A DNA stretch of 64,000 nt from JALYOC01 sp036675345 (GTDB lineage: Bacteria; Myxococcota; Myxococcia; Myxococcales; Myxococcaceae): positions 248,001 through 312,000 of the forward strand of contig JAKFFE010000019.1 of assembly GCA_036675345.1 (NCBI GenBank). Direction: 5' to 3'. Positions 40,980 through 49,508 of the stretch are shown piece after piece; within the stretch, counting starts at the first letter, position 1; each line of letters starts with the position of its first letter. The translations under genes and the position numbers were made by a program. The notes beneath the pieces were generated by a model that was not told the DNA's origin, did no database searches, and saw nothing but the letters and a program-made list of their open reading frames with translations.

Positions 40980-41840
40980 GTGCAGCGGGTATCGGAAGAG
41001 CGGCCCCTGTTGGCCCCGGTGGCGGCCGAGCGCGAGAGCATCGAGCTCGACCTGCTGCTGGAGGGGATCTACCGCCTCTATGGCTCGGACTTCCGGCAGT
41101 ACGCCCGGGCGTCCCTGCGGCGGCGGGTGTGGAACATGCTGCGCGACGAGCGGCTGGACTCCATCTCCGCCCTGCAGGCCAGGGTGTTGCACGACCGGGA
41201 GGCGATGGAGCGGCTGCTGCTGCACCTCACCGTGCACGTCACCACCATGTTCCGCGACCCCAGCTTCTTCCTGGCCTTCCGGGAGAAGGTGGTGCCGCAC
41301 CTGTTCAGCCACCCCTTCGTGCGGATCTGGCACGCGGGCTGCTCCACCGGCGAGGAGGTCTACTCGCTGGCGATCCTGCTGCAGGAGGAGGGGCTGTATG
41401 ACCGGGCGCGGATCTACGCCACCGACATGAACCCGGTGGTGGTGGAGAAGGCCAAGTCCGGGATCTTCCCCGCCGGGCAGATGCAGGAGTTCACCCAGAA
41501 CTACATCCGGGCCGGAGGGAAGCGGGCCTTCTCCGACTACTACACCGCGCAGTACGAGCACGCGATCTTCAAGTCCTCGCTGAAGAAGAACATCGTCTTT
41601 GCCCAGCACAACCTGGCGCAGGACGGGTCCTTCAACGAGTTCAACGTGGTGCTGTGCCGGAACGTGATGATCTACTTCGACCCCGAACTGCAGACCCGGG
41701 TCCACCACCTCTTCCACCAGAGCCTGCGCCGGTTCGGGATCCTGGCGCTGGGCCGGCGGGAGACCATCCTCCACACCGCCCACGAGCACGACTACGACGT
41801 GGTGGATGAGCGGGAGCGGATCTACCGGAGGAAGGCGTGA
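40980..41840 (+). CDS. cheR: CheR-type protein-glutamate O-methyltransferase
   Basis: 286 residues. The N-terminal helical domain (about 20-90) is typical of CheR. The SAM-binding domain has the glycine-rich HAGCSTGEEVYSLAI, an acidic end of strand 2 in YATDMNP, and VLCRNVMIYFD, all family hallmarks. CheR methylates Glu side chains on chemoreceptors. The GTG start is 7 bp after the poly-HAMP kinase stop, and the gene overlaps cheB (GTGA). No MCP, cheA or cheW gene is nearby, so its substrate may be a distant receptor or the HAMP kinase itself; that is inference. Confidence 0.93.
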   Translation: MQRVSEERPLLAPVAAERESIELDLLLEGIYRLYGSDFRQYARASLRRRVWNMLRDERLDSISALQARVLHDREAMERLLLHLTVHVTTMFRDPSFFLAFREKVVPHLFSHPFVRIWHAGCSTGEEVYSLAILLQEEGLYDRARIYATDMNPVVVEKAKSGIFPAGQMQEFTQNYIRAGGKRAFSDYYTAQYEHAIFKSSLKKNIVFAQHNLAQDGSFNEFNVVLCRNVMIYFDPELQTRVHHLFHQSLRRFGILALGRRETILHTAHEHDYDVVDERERIYRRKA

Positions 41841-42421
41841 GGCACCCCTCGCTGGTGGTGATCGGGGCGTCCTGGGGCGGAGTGGACGCGCTGCGCTTCC
41901 TGATCTCGGCCCTGACCCCGGCCTTCGCCGCGCCGATCCTGGTGGTCCAGCACCGCGGGGACGAGGGCGAGGACGGGATGAACCAGGTCCTCCAGGGCGA
42001 GAGCATGGTGGAGGTCCGGGAGGCGATGGACAAGGAACCGCTGGAGGCGGGGAAGGTCTATCTGGCCCCGGCCGGGTACCACCTGCTGGTGGAGAAGGAG
42101 ACCCTGGCGCTGTCCACCGAGGGGCCGATCGCCTGGGCCCGTCCCTCGATCGACGCGCTGTTCGAGTCGGCGGCGGAGGCCTACGGCCCGGGGGTGATCG
42201 CGGTGGTGCTCACCGGGACCGGGAAGGACGGGCCGGACGGGGCGGTGAAGGTCAAGGAGCGCGGCGGGCTGCTGGTGGTGCAGGATCCGGTCACCGCCGA
42301 GAACCGGGGGCTGCCGGACGCGGTGCTGCTCAAGGTCACCCCGGACCGGGTGCTGTCGCTCTCGGAGATCGTCCCCTTCCTGAGCCGGCAGGTGCAGCAG
42401 CGGCGGACGCCCGTTAAATAG
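41837..42421 (+). CDS. cheB: CheB-type methylesterase domain protein (no receiver)
   Basis: 194 residues forming only the CheB catalytic domain. The Ser/His/Asp site is visible: GASWGGVDAL (Ser), VVQHRGDEGE (His) and LTGTGKDGPDG (Asp). CheB removes methyl groups placed by CheR and deamidates Gln. The regulatory receiver found in classical CheB is missing, so its activity cannot be controlled by direct phosphorylation. The GTG start overlaps the cheR stop. Confidence 0.9.
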   Translation: MRHPSLVVIGASWGGVDALRFLISALTPAFAAPILVVQHRGDEGEDGMNQVLQGESMVEVREAMDKEPLEAGKVYLAPAGYHLLVEKETLALSTEGPIAWARPSIDALFESAAEAYGPGVIAVVLTGTGKDGPDGAVKVKERGGLLVVQDPVTAENRGLPDAVLLKVTPDRVLSLSEIVPFLSRQVQQRRTPVK

Positions 42422-42426
42422 GGCGC

Positions 42427-42987
42427 ATGCGCTGGCTCCTGCTGCTGATGGTGTTGGTCCCGATCACCGAGCTGTGGCTGCTGATCCAGATCGGCGGGCG
42501 GCTGGGCGCGCTGAACACCGTGGCGCTGGTGGTACTGACCGCGGTGGTGGGTTCGGCCCTGGCCCGGCGGGAGGGGCTGCGGGTGGTGCGACAGTGGCAA
42601 CAGACGCTGGCCCGCGGAGAGCCGCCCCAGGAGGGGCTGACCGGGGCAGCGCTGATCACCCTGGGCGGGCTGCTTTTGGTGGTGCCGGGGGTGCTCACCG
42701 ACGTGGCGGGGCTGCTGTTGCTGGTTCCGCCGCTCCGGCGGTGGGTGGCCGCCAGGCTGCGGGCCCGGCTGGAGCGGGCGGTGGGGGTGGGCGCGGTGCA
42801 GGTGACCCGCGGCCTGGATCCCGCCGACTTCTTCTCCGGCGGTCGGCCGCGCGAACGGGAGGTCCAGGGCGAGGTGCAGGTGCGCGTCAGCGGCGAGCCT
42901 CGCGCCGGGGCCGCCGACGCCACCGACGGCGGGAGCGAGTCCACCTCCCCCGCGCCGCGGTTGCCGCCCCCCGGGACCCGAGGGTAG
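42427..42987 (+). CDS. fxsA: FxsA-family membrane protein
   Basis: 186 residues. TM helices LLLLMVLVPITELWLLIQIG and ALVVLTAVVGSALA, then a charged loop with EGLRVVRQWQ and a further hydrophobic pair (ALITLGGLLLVVPGVLTDVAGLLLL) match the FxsA family; the motif ending VPGVLTDVAGLLLLVPP is characteristic. The C-terminal cytosolic tail is Arg- and Pro-rich. FxsA in E. coli relieves F-exclusion of phage T7. It lies 5 bp after cheB and may be part of that transcription unit. Confidence 0.85.
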   Translation: MRWLLLLMVLVPITELWLLIQIGGRLGALNTVALVVLTAVVGSALARREGLRVVRQWQQTLARGEPPQEGLTGAALITLGGLLLVVPGVLTDVAGLLLLVPPLRRWVAARLRARLERAVGVGAVQVTRGLDPADFFSGGRPREREVQGEVQVRVSGEPRAGAADATDGGSESTSPAPRLPPPGTRG

Positions 42988-43009
42988 CCCCAAGGGCTCA
43001 CCGGGACCG

Positions 43010-43031
43010 GGTGGGCGCCTCCACGCCCACC
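43010..43031. terminator. Terminator-like hairpin between fxsA and the cNMP-binding gene
   Basis: An 8-bp perfect stem, GGTGGGCG (43010-43017) and CGCCCACC (43024-43031), with loop CCTCCA, in a 51-bp gap between two convergent genes. It could serve both; no T-run is present on either strand. Confidence 0.5.
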
Positions 43032-43038
43032 AGAGAGG

Positions 43039-43569
43039 CTACGCCCGCTTGCGCGGCTTGGGCTCGAGGCTGCGACGGCGGGCCGCGGGGGCCTTGCCTC
43101 CGCGGGAGAGGAACTCGGTGATGCGGGAGTCCGCCTTGCGCAGCCGGCGGGAGAGCAACCGGCAGATGTTCTGCAGCACGATCACGTAGGCGTAATTGTC
43201 GGCCTTGAACAGGTGGTAGAGGTCCAGGTTGTTGAGCGAGTACAGCACCGTGGCCTTGGTGGCGACCACCGTGCCGGAGCGGGCCTGCATCTCCACCAGG
43301 GCCATCTCCCCGAAGCACTCCCCGGGCCCCAGGGTGACGATCGCCACCGGCTTTCCGTCCGGGCCCTTGCGGCGGACCTCCACCTCGCCCTTGTAGACCA
43401 CGTACATGGTCCGCCCCATCTCCCCCTCGGTGAAGACCTCCTTGCGGGCCGGGATCCGGACCTCTTGCAACCGGTCCACCACCGAGAGCAGCGAGCGGCC
43501 CTCCAGTCCGGCGAAGACGGCGGCGTTCCTCAAGAAGCGCTGAAAGGTTTCGGACCGGGGGGCGTTCAT
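43039..43569 (-). CDS. Cyclic-nucleotide-binding (CRP-like cNMP) domain protein
   Basis: 176 residues. A cNMP-binding domain spans about 15-130: EVFTEGEMGRTMYVVYKGEVEV and the phosphate-binding cassette LGPGECFGEMALVEMQARSGTV are clear. The C-terminus is Arg/Lys-rich (KAPAARRRSLEPKPRKRA) without a helix-turn-helix, so it is not a Crp-type transcription factor. It may bind cAMP or another nucleotide and pass the signal to a partner. No ribosome site is evident; the ATG at 43569 is chosen because the frame upstream has no recognisable sequence. Confidence 0.85.
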   Translation of the reverse strand: MNAPRSETFQRFLRNAAVFAGLEGRSLLSVVDRLQEVRIPARKEVFTEGEMGRTMYVVYKGEVEVRRKGPDGKPVAIVTLGPGECFGEMALVEMQARSGTVVATKATVLYSLNNLDLYHLFKADNYAYVIVLQNICRLLSRRLRKADSRITEFLSRGGKAPAARRRSLEPKPRKRA

Positions 43570-43719
43570 GCCGGCAGGATCGGCCGGGGCGCGGCGCCAC
43601 TCAAGCGGGAACGGCGGGCGCAGGTCGCTTGGGGCAAGGGCGCATCCGCCTGCCCGCCCGCCTGCCCCTTTTGACCCACGCCAATTGAGGGCCCCCGCTT
43701 CCATGGTTACCCCTTCCCC

Positions 43720-44832
43720 GTGGGGCTCAACGACCGAACGGACAGCCGCAGTCATCGCCTGGGGACCGGCGCCGGAGTCGCCGCGCTTTTCAACGGCCGC
43801 GCCCGACAGGTCAGCGCGAGGGTGGTGAAACAGTTCCGAAAGGCGCTGCCCGACGCCCTGGTGCTGGTCTCCCACGACGCCGCCGAGGCGCTGGAGCACG
43901 CAAAGACCATCGCCGCGGCCAGGCCCCGGCTGGTGCTGTCCGGCGGCGGCGACGGCGCGGCGATGATGCTGCTCAACCTGCTGCGGCAGGTGGGGATGAC
44001 TCCCTTCCCGCCGCTGGGCGTGCTGCGGCTGGGGACCGGCAACGCCTGGTCGCGCGCGCTGGGCGCGGGGCCGGTGGCCCAGATGGCCGAGTACCTGCCC
44101 CATTTGACCTGGCCGCTGCCCACCCGGCGCTTCCACCTGCTGGAGGTGGAGGGCCGGCTGTGCCACTTCGCGGGGGTGGGCTGGGACGCGCTGATCCTCA
44201 ACGACTACCGGCGCAACCTGGAGGACCTGGCCGCGGTGCCGGTGGCCGGGAAGCTGCTGCGCCGCTACGGGGTGGGCTTCCCGGGCTATGTGGCCTCCCT
44301 GGCGCGGTACTCGGTCCCCCGGGAGCTGTTCCACTCCCACCAGCGACCGCGCTGCACCCTCCACCCCGCCGGGGAGGAGGTGTTCCAGCTGGACGCCGAG
44401 GGCCGGCCGCACCGCGTCTCCACCGATCCCCTCTACGACGGGGTGGTCAGCATCTGCGGCGGTTCCACCGTTCCGGAGTTCGGCTTCGGGCTGCGCGCCT
44501 TCCCCTACGCCACCACCCTGCCCGGGATGCTGAACGTGCGGATCTACGCCAACAGCGTGCTCAAGGCGCTGGGAGAGGTCCGCGAGCTGTGGCGGGGCAA
44601 GAAGCCCACCGACGGGATGTTCGACTTCTTCTCCCGCCGGCTGGTGCTGCGCTTCAACCGGCCGATGCCGTTCCAGATCGGCGGCGATCCGGAGGGCGAG
44701 CGGGAGGAGTTCCTGCTGGAGCTGTCCGAACACTCGGTGGACGCGGTGGACTGGACCGCGGCCCAGGAGCGGATCCCGCTGTTCCAGGAGGCGCCGCGCG
44801 CGCGCCGGCAGGAGCCGGTGACCCTCTTCTAG
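43720..44832 (+). CDS. Diacylglycerol/lipid kinase family protein
   Basis: About 370 residues. The catalytic core of the DAGK/sphingosine kinase-like fold is visible: ALFNGRARQVS near the N-terminus, LVLSGGGDGAAMMLLN (ATP-binding GGDG), LGVLRLGTGNAWSRAL and, further on, CHFAGVGWDALI. These enzymes phosphorylate lipid substrates. The GTG at 43720 is used because the ATG at 43703 is out of frame. The protein is soluble or peripheral. It is convergent with a FIST-domain gene two bases downstream. Confidence 0.85.
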   Translation: MGLNDRTDSRSHRLGTGAGVAALFNGRARQVSARVVKQFRKALPDALVLVSHDAAEALEHAKTIAAARPRLVLSGGGDGAAMMLLNLLRQVGMTPFPPLGVLRLGTGNAWSRALGAGPVAQMAEYLPHLTWPLPTRRFHLLEVEGRLCHFAGVGWDALILNDYRRNLEDLAAVPVAGKLLRRYGVGFPGYVASLARYSVPRELFHSHQRPRCTLHPAGEEVFQLDAEGRPHRVSTDPLYDGVVSICGGSTVPEFGFGLRAFPYATTLPGMLNVRIYANSVLKALGEVRELWRGKKPTDGMFDFFSRRLVLRFNRPMPFQIGGDPEGEREEFLLELSEHSVDAVDWTAAQERIPLFQEAPRARRQEPVTLF

Positions 44833-44833
44833 A

Positions 44834-46021
44834 TCACTCCGAGGGCGGCGGGTCCCGACGGGAGAAGAGGGCGAAGGCGGAGGTGTAGCCGTGGAGGAAG
44901 GTGCGCCCTCCCACCGGGCCAATCTCCCCGCTGCAGAAGAAGCCGCCCAGGGGGACGTCCCCCACCACCTGCCGGAACAGCTGCGAGTCGTGGTTGGCGC
45001 AGCCAAACAGGTGCTCTCCCCGGCCCAGGCAGGCGAACAGCAGCGCTCCGCCGGGCGCGGGACCGGTGGCCGCGTGACGCTGGAGCATCCGGGCCAGATC
45101 CTCCTGGGCGGTGCGGGCGTCGCGCAGGTGGAACTGCAGCACCTGGTAGGGCCGGACCTCTCCGGCGATCACCATCATCCCCTTGGCCGGGTCCACCCCC
45201 AGCAGGTGGCGGATCAGGAAGTCCCCCTGGCGGTACTCCACCTGGTTGTCCTTCATCTCCACCCCCACGAACAGCGAGTGGGTGAACAGCTCGCGGTCGC
45301 GCTCGTCCAGCGCGTCGTAGACCTGCTTGAGGACCTCCAGCGGGGGCCGTCCGTCCAGCTCGAACACCGCGTTGCCCTGGCAGCGGGTGACCAGCATCGG
45401 GGTGCCGATCGGCCGACAGCCCTGGGCCACCACGGTGTGCAACCGGATGTCTCCGGACAGCGCCACCCCCACCGCGCCGCTGCGCCAGACCTCGTCCCCG
45501 GACACCAGCCGGTTGGAGCCGGGGGAGAGTCCCCCGCTGGCCAGTCCGCCCACCTTCGGGGTCCGCGGATAGGCCACGTCCAGGCCCCGGACCAGCCCGT
45601 CCGGATCGAGGGTGAAGGGATCCACCAGCAGCAGCAGCCCCGGCAGCGACCCGGTCCCCAGCCGCGCGCGCCAGAAGTCGCCGGCCTCCACAGGCTCGGG
45701 GAGTTCGCTTTGGTCCACGTGGAAGGGAGTGAGGGTGACGCCCGGCAGATGCGCGCCCATCAAGGACAGCGCCGGCCCCTCCTCCACCTCGTGACCGCCG
45801 CCGATCACCCCGCCGCCCGAGCAGCCGACCCGGCAGGCCACCGGGAACCTCTCGGCGAGACGCTGCAGCACGTCCTCCAACCAGCCCACGTGGTGGGCGG
45901 AGAGGAAGAGGACGATCAGGTCTGCGGGCCCACCCTCCAGCGACGCTTCCAGGGCATCCATCGCCTCCGCCAGCGCTTCGAGGGTGTGCTGCTTATGCGA
46001 GAGGGCGGAGCCCCACTTCAT
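44834..46021 (-). CDS. FIST-domain sensory protein
   Basis: 395 residues with FIST and FIST_C domains. Typical segments are ALSHKQHTLEALAEAMD, CRVGCSGGGVIGGG (where FIST proteins show a Cys-rich glycine loop), PKVGGLASGGLSPG, and near the C-terminus LLFACLGRGEHLFG and DVPLGGFFCSGEIGPVGG. FIST domains are found in signal-transduction proteins and may bind small ligands such as amino acids. No signal peptide or TM. Divergent from a TPR protein gene; its output is unknown. Confidence 0.88.
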   Translation of the reverse strand: MKWGSALSHKQHTLEALAEAMDALEASLEGGPADLIVLFLSAHHVGWLEDVLQRLAERFPVACRVGCSGGGVIGGGHEVEEGPALSLMGAHLPGVTLTPFHVDQSELPEPVEAGDFWRARLGTGSLPGLLLLVDPFTLDPDGLVRGLDVAYPRTPKVGGLASGGLSPGSNRLVSGDEVWRSGAVGVALSGDIRLHTVVAQGCRPIGTPMLVTRCQGNAVFELDGRPPLEVLKQVYDALDERDRELFTHSLFVGVEMKDNQVEYRQGDFLIRHLLGVDPAKGMMVIAGEVRPYQVLQFHLRDARTAQEDLARMLQRHAATGPAPGGALLFACLGRGEHLFGCANHDSQLFRQVVGDVPLGGFFCSGEIGPVGGRTFLHGYTSAFALFSRRDPPPSE

Positions 46022-46117
46022 CTTTCCACAGATGCCACAGTTGCCCGGCGCACGGCAAACTCCAGGCCCTTTGGGAGGGTGCGCGGCACAACGAGCCGGT
46101 GGTAGATCCACTGTCTG

Positions 46118-46750
46118 ATGTTCGGCAAACCCCGCCCGTACAGCCGCACCGAGACCCTGGATCGCGCCGAGAAGGCCCGCGCCAAGGGCAAGCGCAAGAA
46201 GGCCATCGCCGAGTACCGCAAGGTGCTGGCCCAGGACCCCGCGGACACCGTGGTCCACCAGAAGCTGGCCCCGCTGCTGGCCCAGATCGGCGAGCGGGAG
46301 GCGGCGCTGAAGAGCTTCCTGGCCGCGGCGGAGGGACACCTCAAGTCGGGGTTCGCCGACCGGGCGATCAGCGTCTACGCCCAGGCCACGACCTTCTTTC
46401 CCGGCAACGAGAGCCTGTGGAACGAGCTGGCGCGCCTGCACCGGGAGCGTTCGCGCCGCGCCGACGCGGTGAAGGTCTACGTGGAGGCGCACCGGCACTT
46501 CCGCGCGCCGCAGCAACGGGAGAAGGCGATCAACTTCCTGCGCAACGCGCTGGAGCTGGAGCCGATCCACGTGGACGCCTCGGTGCACCTGGCCCGGCTG
46601 CTCAAGCAGGGCGGGCAGCAGGTGGACGCGCGGCGGATGCTGGACCAGTTGGCGAACCAGGTCCGCGGGCCGGCGCTCAAGCGGGTGCGCAAGGCCCAGT
46701 TCGGGATCGCCCCCAACCCGTCCACCCTGTGGCGCTGGATGCGGGCGTAA
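46118..46750 (+). CDS. TPR-repeat protein
   Basis: 210 residues made of TPR-like helix pairs: KKAIAEYRKVLAQDPADT, AALKSFLAAAEGHLKSG, RAISVYAQATTFFPGN, and RAINFLRNALELEPIH-type units. It has no signal peptide and a basic N-terminus. TPR proteins act as assembly or binding platforms; no partner can be named. It is divergent from the FIST gene and convergent with the probable selenoprotein peroxiredoxin. Confidence 0.82.
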   Translation: MFGKPRPYSRTETLDRAEKARAKGKRKKAIAEYRKVLAQDPADTVVHQKLAPLLAQIGEREAALKSFLAAAEGHLKSGFADRAISVYAQATTFFPGNESLWNELARLHRERSRRADAVKVYVEAHRHFRAPQQREKAINFLRNALELEPIHVDASVHLARLLKQGGQQVDARRMLDQLANQVRGPALKRVRKAQFGIAPNPSTLWRWMRA

Positions 46751-46754
46751 GCGG

Positions 46755-47261
46755 CTACTTGGGGGTGCCGGCGTCCGGCTTGGGGCGGCGGATCGGGCAG
46801 GCCACGATCGCACCCTGGGGATCGATGGCGTCGCCTCCGGATTCCACCTTGAGGATCTTGCGGTCCTGGCCCACCACGAAGGTGAAGCGCTGGGCGTAGG
46901 AGACCACCGGGGTCTTCACGTCGTACAGCTTGACCACCTTCCCCTCGGTGTCCGCCACGAAGGAGAAGGGAGCCTTGAGTTCGGTCTTGAAACGGCGCTG
47001 CGTCTCGAGGTCATCCATCGAGATCGCGATCACCGTCGCGTCGGACTTCTGAAGTTCCGCGTACCGGTCCCGGTACGCCGTAAGTTCGCGGGTTCAACCG
47101 CCGGTGAAGGCTTTGGGGAAGAAGGCCAGGATCACCGGCCCCTTCTTCACCAGCTTCGAGAGCTGGAGGGTGGTGCCGTCGGTGTCCACCACGCTGAAGT
47201 CCGGGGCCACGTCGCCAACCTTCGGCGTCGCGGTCACAAGCAAGGCGGTGAGCAGTCCCAT
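46755..47261 (-). CDS. Peroxiredoxin with in-frame UGA, probable selenoprotein
   Basis: 168 residues if the UGA at 47096-47094 is read as selenocysteine (residue 56). Before it lies GDVAPDFSVVDTDGT and AFFPKAFTGG; after it TRELTAYRDRYAELQ and IAISMDD. In ordinary peroxiredoxins the same place reads FxPxAFTxxC(T)RE, the peroxidatic Cys, so the UGA replaces exactly the catalytic residue. Both sides are in frame, and coding quality is good throughout. A hairpin fitting the bacterial SECIS rules starts 16 bases after the UGA. The frame starts at ATG 47261 or GTG 47270. It lies 10-20 bp after ssnA on the same strand, a selenium-linked neighbour. The selB, selA and selC genes are outside the window. 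Confidence 0.85.
47059..47078 (-). promoter_or_regulatory. Putative bacterial SECIS element (in the peroxiredoxin CDS)
   Basis: A perfect hairpin GCGTACCG / CGGTACGC with apical loop GGAC (8-bp stem shown; inner bases can pair further). The loop starts 23-24 bases after the UGA and with G, meeting the known rules for bacterial SECIS (apical loop 16-37 bases downstream, G in the first two loop positions). It is palindromic on the DNA level. Confidence 0.65.
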
Positions 47262-47280
47262 GGCGATCACGTCCCCGACC

Positions 47281-48570
47281 CTACTTCAGTTCGCCCACCC
47301 GGTTCCACACCTCGGCGGAGACCTCGCGTGCATGCTCGGCCACCACGTGGGGATCCACCGAGAGTGGACGCCGGGCCCACATCCGCCAGATCCCGTCCAC
47401 CATCACCGACTCCACGTGCCGGGCCCCCAGCGAGGAGGCCAGGTGCTGGGCGAGGTTGCTGGAGTCCACCCGGGTGGGCGAGCGGTAGTCCAGCACCACC
47501 AGGTCCGCCACCGACCCTGCCTGCAGGGGGCCGATCGACATCCCGAACACCTGCGAGGCCAGCCGGTGGCCGTTGGTGAGGTAGCGCAAGACGTCGATTG
47601 GCTGGCCGGCGTCGCGGGCCCGGAAGTCGGCCACTTGCGCCTCGGCGAACAGGTCGCCTGGGTGCTGGTCGCAGCCCAGGGTGGCCCGCGAGCCGAACTT
47701 GCCCGCGGGCGCGTAGCCCACCTGCTGGGTCATGTTGGAGCGCGGGCAGTGCACCAGCCAGGCGCCGGTCCCGATCAGCTCCGCCAGCTCCGGCCAGGAG
47801 GGGTGGACGCAGTGCACCACCACCGAGTGGTCGTTGAGCAGCTTGGCCGCCATCAGCCGCTCCACCGCGGGGGCGCCGAACTTCTCCACCGAGAGCTTCT
47901 CGTCGGTGGGGTCCTCCGCCAGATGGATGTGCAGGCCCACCCCGCTGGTGCGGCACAGCTCGCCCAGGCCATCCAGCGCGTCCTGGCTGAGGGTGTAGCT
48001 GGCGTGCGCGCCCACCATCCCGCGAAAGCGCCCCTGGGCCTTCTTGAGGAAGGCGGCGTTCTCGTCCAGCGCCTCCTCGCGGCCCACCGCGCCGTTGCGG
48101 TCGGAGACCTCGTAGGAGAGCACCCCGCGCAGCCCCACCTCGTTCATCCCCCGCGCCACCCGGGTCAGCGAGCCGCCCACCGCCTTCGACGAGGCGTGGT
48201 GATCAAAGACGGTGGTGGTGCCGGCGGCCAGCGCGTCCAGCGCGCCGACCACCGCGGAAACGTGGACCGCGTCCAGGTCCAGCGACTGGTCCAGCCGCCA
48301 CCACTGCCGTTCGATCTGCTGGGCGTAGTTCTCCGGCGGCACCGAAGGAGGAGGCATCCCCCGCGCCAGCGAGGTGTAGAGATGCTGGTGGGCAGAGACC
48401 ATCCCCGGCATCACCAGCTTGCCGGCCAGATCGATCACCTCGTCGCCGTCCAGGGTCTGGACCCTGGCACCCCGCTCGACGATCAGGCCCCCCTCGATGC
48501 GCAGCTCGCCCCGTTCCACCGAGGCGGGCTCCAGCTCGACCAGAGTTGCTCCCTTGAGGACGGTTCCCAC
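47281..48570 (-). CDS. ssnA: SsnA-like amidohydrolase (selenium-associated aminohydrolase family)
   Basis: 429 residues from the GTG at 48570 (MGTVLKGATLVELEPA), the start that matches the family's N-terminus. An amidohydrolase-superfamily metal site is visible: VSAHQHLYTSLARGM, HIHLAED, and VVHCVHPSW; QQIERQWWRLDQSLDL and FDHHASSKAVGGSL are SsnA-like. SsnA proteins are found with selenium-dependent molybdenum hydroxylase genes; the substrate is not known. An in-frame start at 48687 would add 39 residues with no family match. The next gene downstream is the probable selenoprotein peroxiredoxin. Confidence 0.88.
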   Translation of the reverse strand: MGTVLKGATLVELEPASVERGELRIEGGLIVERGARVQTLDGDEVIDLAGKLVMPGMVSAHQHLYTSLARGMPPPSVPPENYAQQIERQWWRLDQSLDLDAVHVSAVVGALDALAAGTTTVFDHHASSKAVGGSLTRVARGMNEVGLRGVLSYEVSDRNGAVGREEALDENAAFLKKAQGRFRGMVGAHASYTLSQDALDGLGELCRTSGVGLHIHLAEDPTDEKLSVEKFGAPAVERLMAAKLLNDHSVVVHCVHPSWPELAELIGTGAWLVHCPRSNMTQQVGYAPAGKFGSRATLGCDQHPGDLFAEAQVADFRARDAGQPIDVLRYLTNGHRLASQVFGMSIGPLQAGSVADLVVLDYRSPTRVDSSNLAQHLASSLGARHVESVMVDGIWRMWARRPLSVDPHVVAEHAREVSAEVWNRVGELK

Positions 48571-48671
48571 GGAAGCTTGAGGGTAGAGCAGAACCGGTCC
48601 GGGTTGAACGTCTTCCCGAGGGGCGCGCTTGCCCCACCTGTAGGGGTTGGTGAACCCAGCGGGTGGCTGGT

Positions 48672-49508
48672 ATGCGCATGGGCGCAATGGGGAAAGCCGC
48701 GCTCAGGGTGCTCGCCGCCTCGCTGTGCACCCTGCCCTTCGCCGCGCCGCTGTTGCTGATGGTGGGCGCCAGCCTGCGCGACCCCAGCGCTGCCCTGCCG
48801 GGGGGCTTTGCCCCGCTCCCCTCCTCGCCCTCCCTGGCCGCCTTCACCGCCGCCTTCGAGGCGGTGCCGCTGGCCCGGTCCCTGTGGCAGTCCACCTGGA
48901 TCGCCGCGGTGGCGGTGCCGCTGTCGCTGCTCACCGCCTCCTGGGCGGGACTGGGAATCACCCTGGCCAGGGGCCGGTGGCGGACACTGCTGCTGGGAGT
49001 GACCCTGCTGTTGCTGGTGGTCCCGGCCACCGCCACTTGGCTGACCCGCTTCGCGCTGTTCAAGTGGCTGGGCTGGGTGGGCACCCCGCTGCCGGTGCTG
49101 GCCCCGGCGCTGATGGGCGGGGCCCCGCTGCTGGTGCTGCTGTACGCGGACGCCTTCCGGCGGATCCCCGTCGAGCTGCTGGACAGCGCCCGGGTGGAGG
49201 GGGCCTCGCTGCTGCGGGTGTGGTGGAGCATCGCCCTGCCCCAGGTGCGGCCCACCTCGGCGGCGGTGGGGCTGTTGGCCTTCGCCGCCTCCTGGACCGG
49301 CTTTCTGGATCCGCTGCTCTACCTGCACCGCGAGGAGCAGCTGACCGCGCCGTTGATGCTGCAGCACCTGGAGCTGTTGGGCAGCACCCAGTGGTCGGTG
49401 CTGATGGCGGGCGCGGTGGTGGTCACCCTGCCCGCGGTGGTGGCCTTCGCCTTCGCCGGGCGCGGGCTGTTCGAGGAGCGGAGGGGGACCGGATGGTTGC
49501 AAGGTTGA
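48672..49508 (+). CDS. ABC transporter permease, MalG-type
   Basis: 278 residues with six hydrophobic helices. The EAA loop before the fifth helix region reads ELLDSARVEGASLLRVWWSIALPQV, the cytoplasmic contact to the ATPase. Resembles MalG/UgpE-type permeases of sugar importers. The gene overlaps the substrate-binding protein gene by 16 bases. No ATP-binding subunit is in the window; it may be shared with other importers. Confidence 0.9.
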   Translation: MRMGAMGKAALRVLAASLCTLPFAAPLLLMVGASLRDPSAALPGGFAPLPSSPSLAAFTAAFEAVPLARSLWQSTWIAAVAVPLSLLTASWAGLGITLARGRWRTLLLGVTLLLLVVPATATWLTRFALFKWLGWVGTPLPVLAPALMGGAPLLVLLYADAFRRIPVELLDSARVEGASLLRVWWSIALPQVRPTSAAVGLLAFAASWTGFLDPLLYLHREEQLTAPLMLQHLELLGSTQWSVLMAGAVVVTLPAVVAFAFAGRGLFEERRGTGWLQG

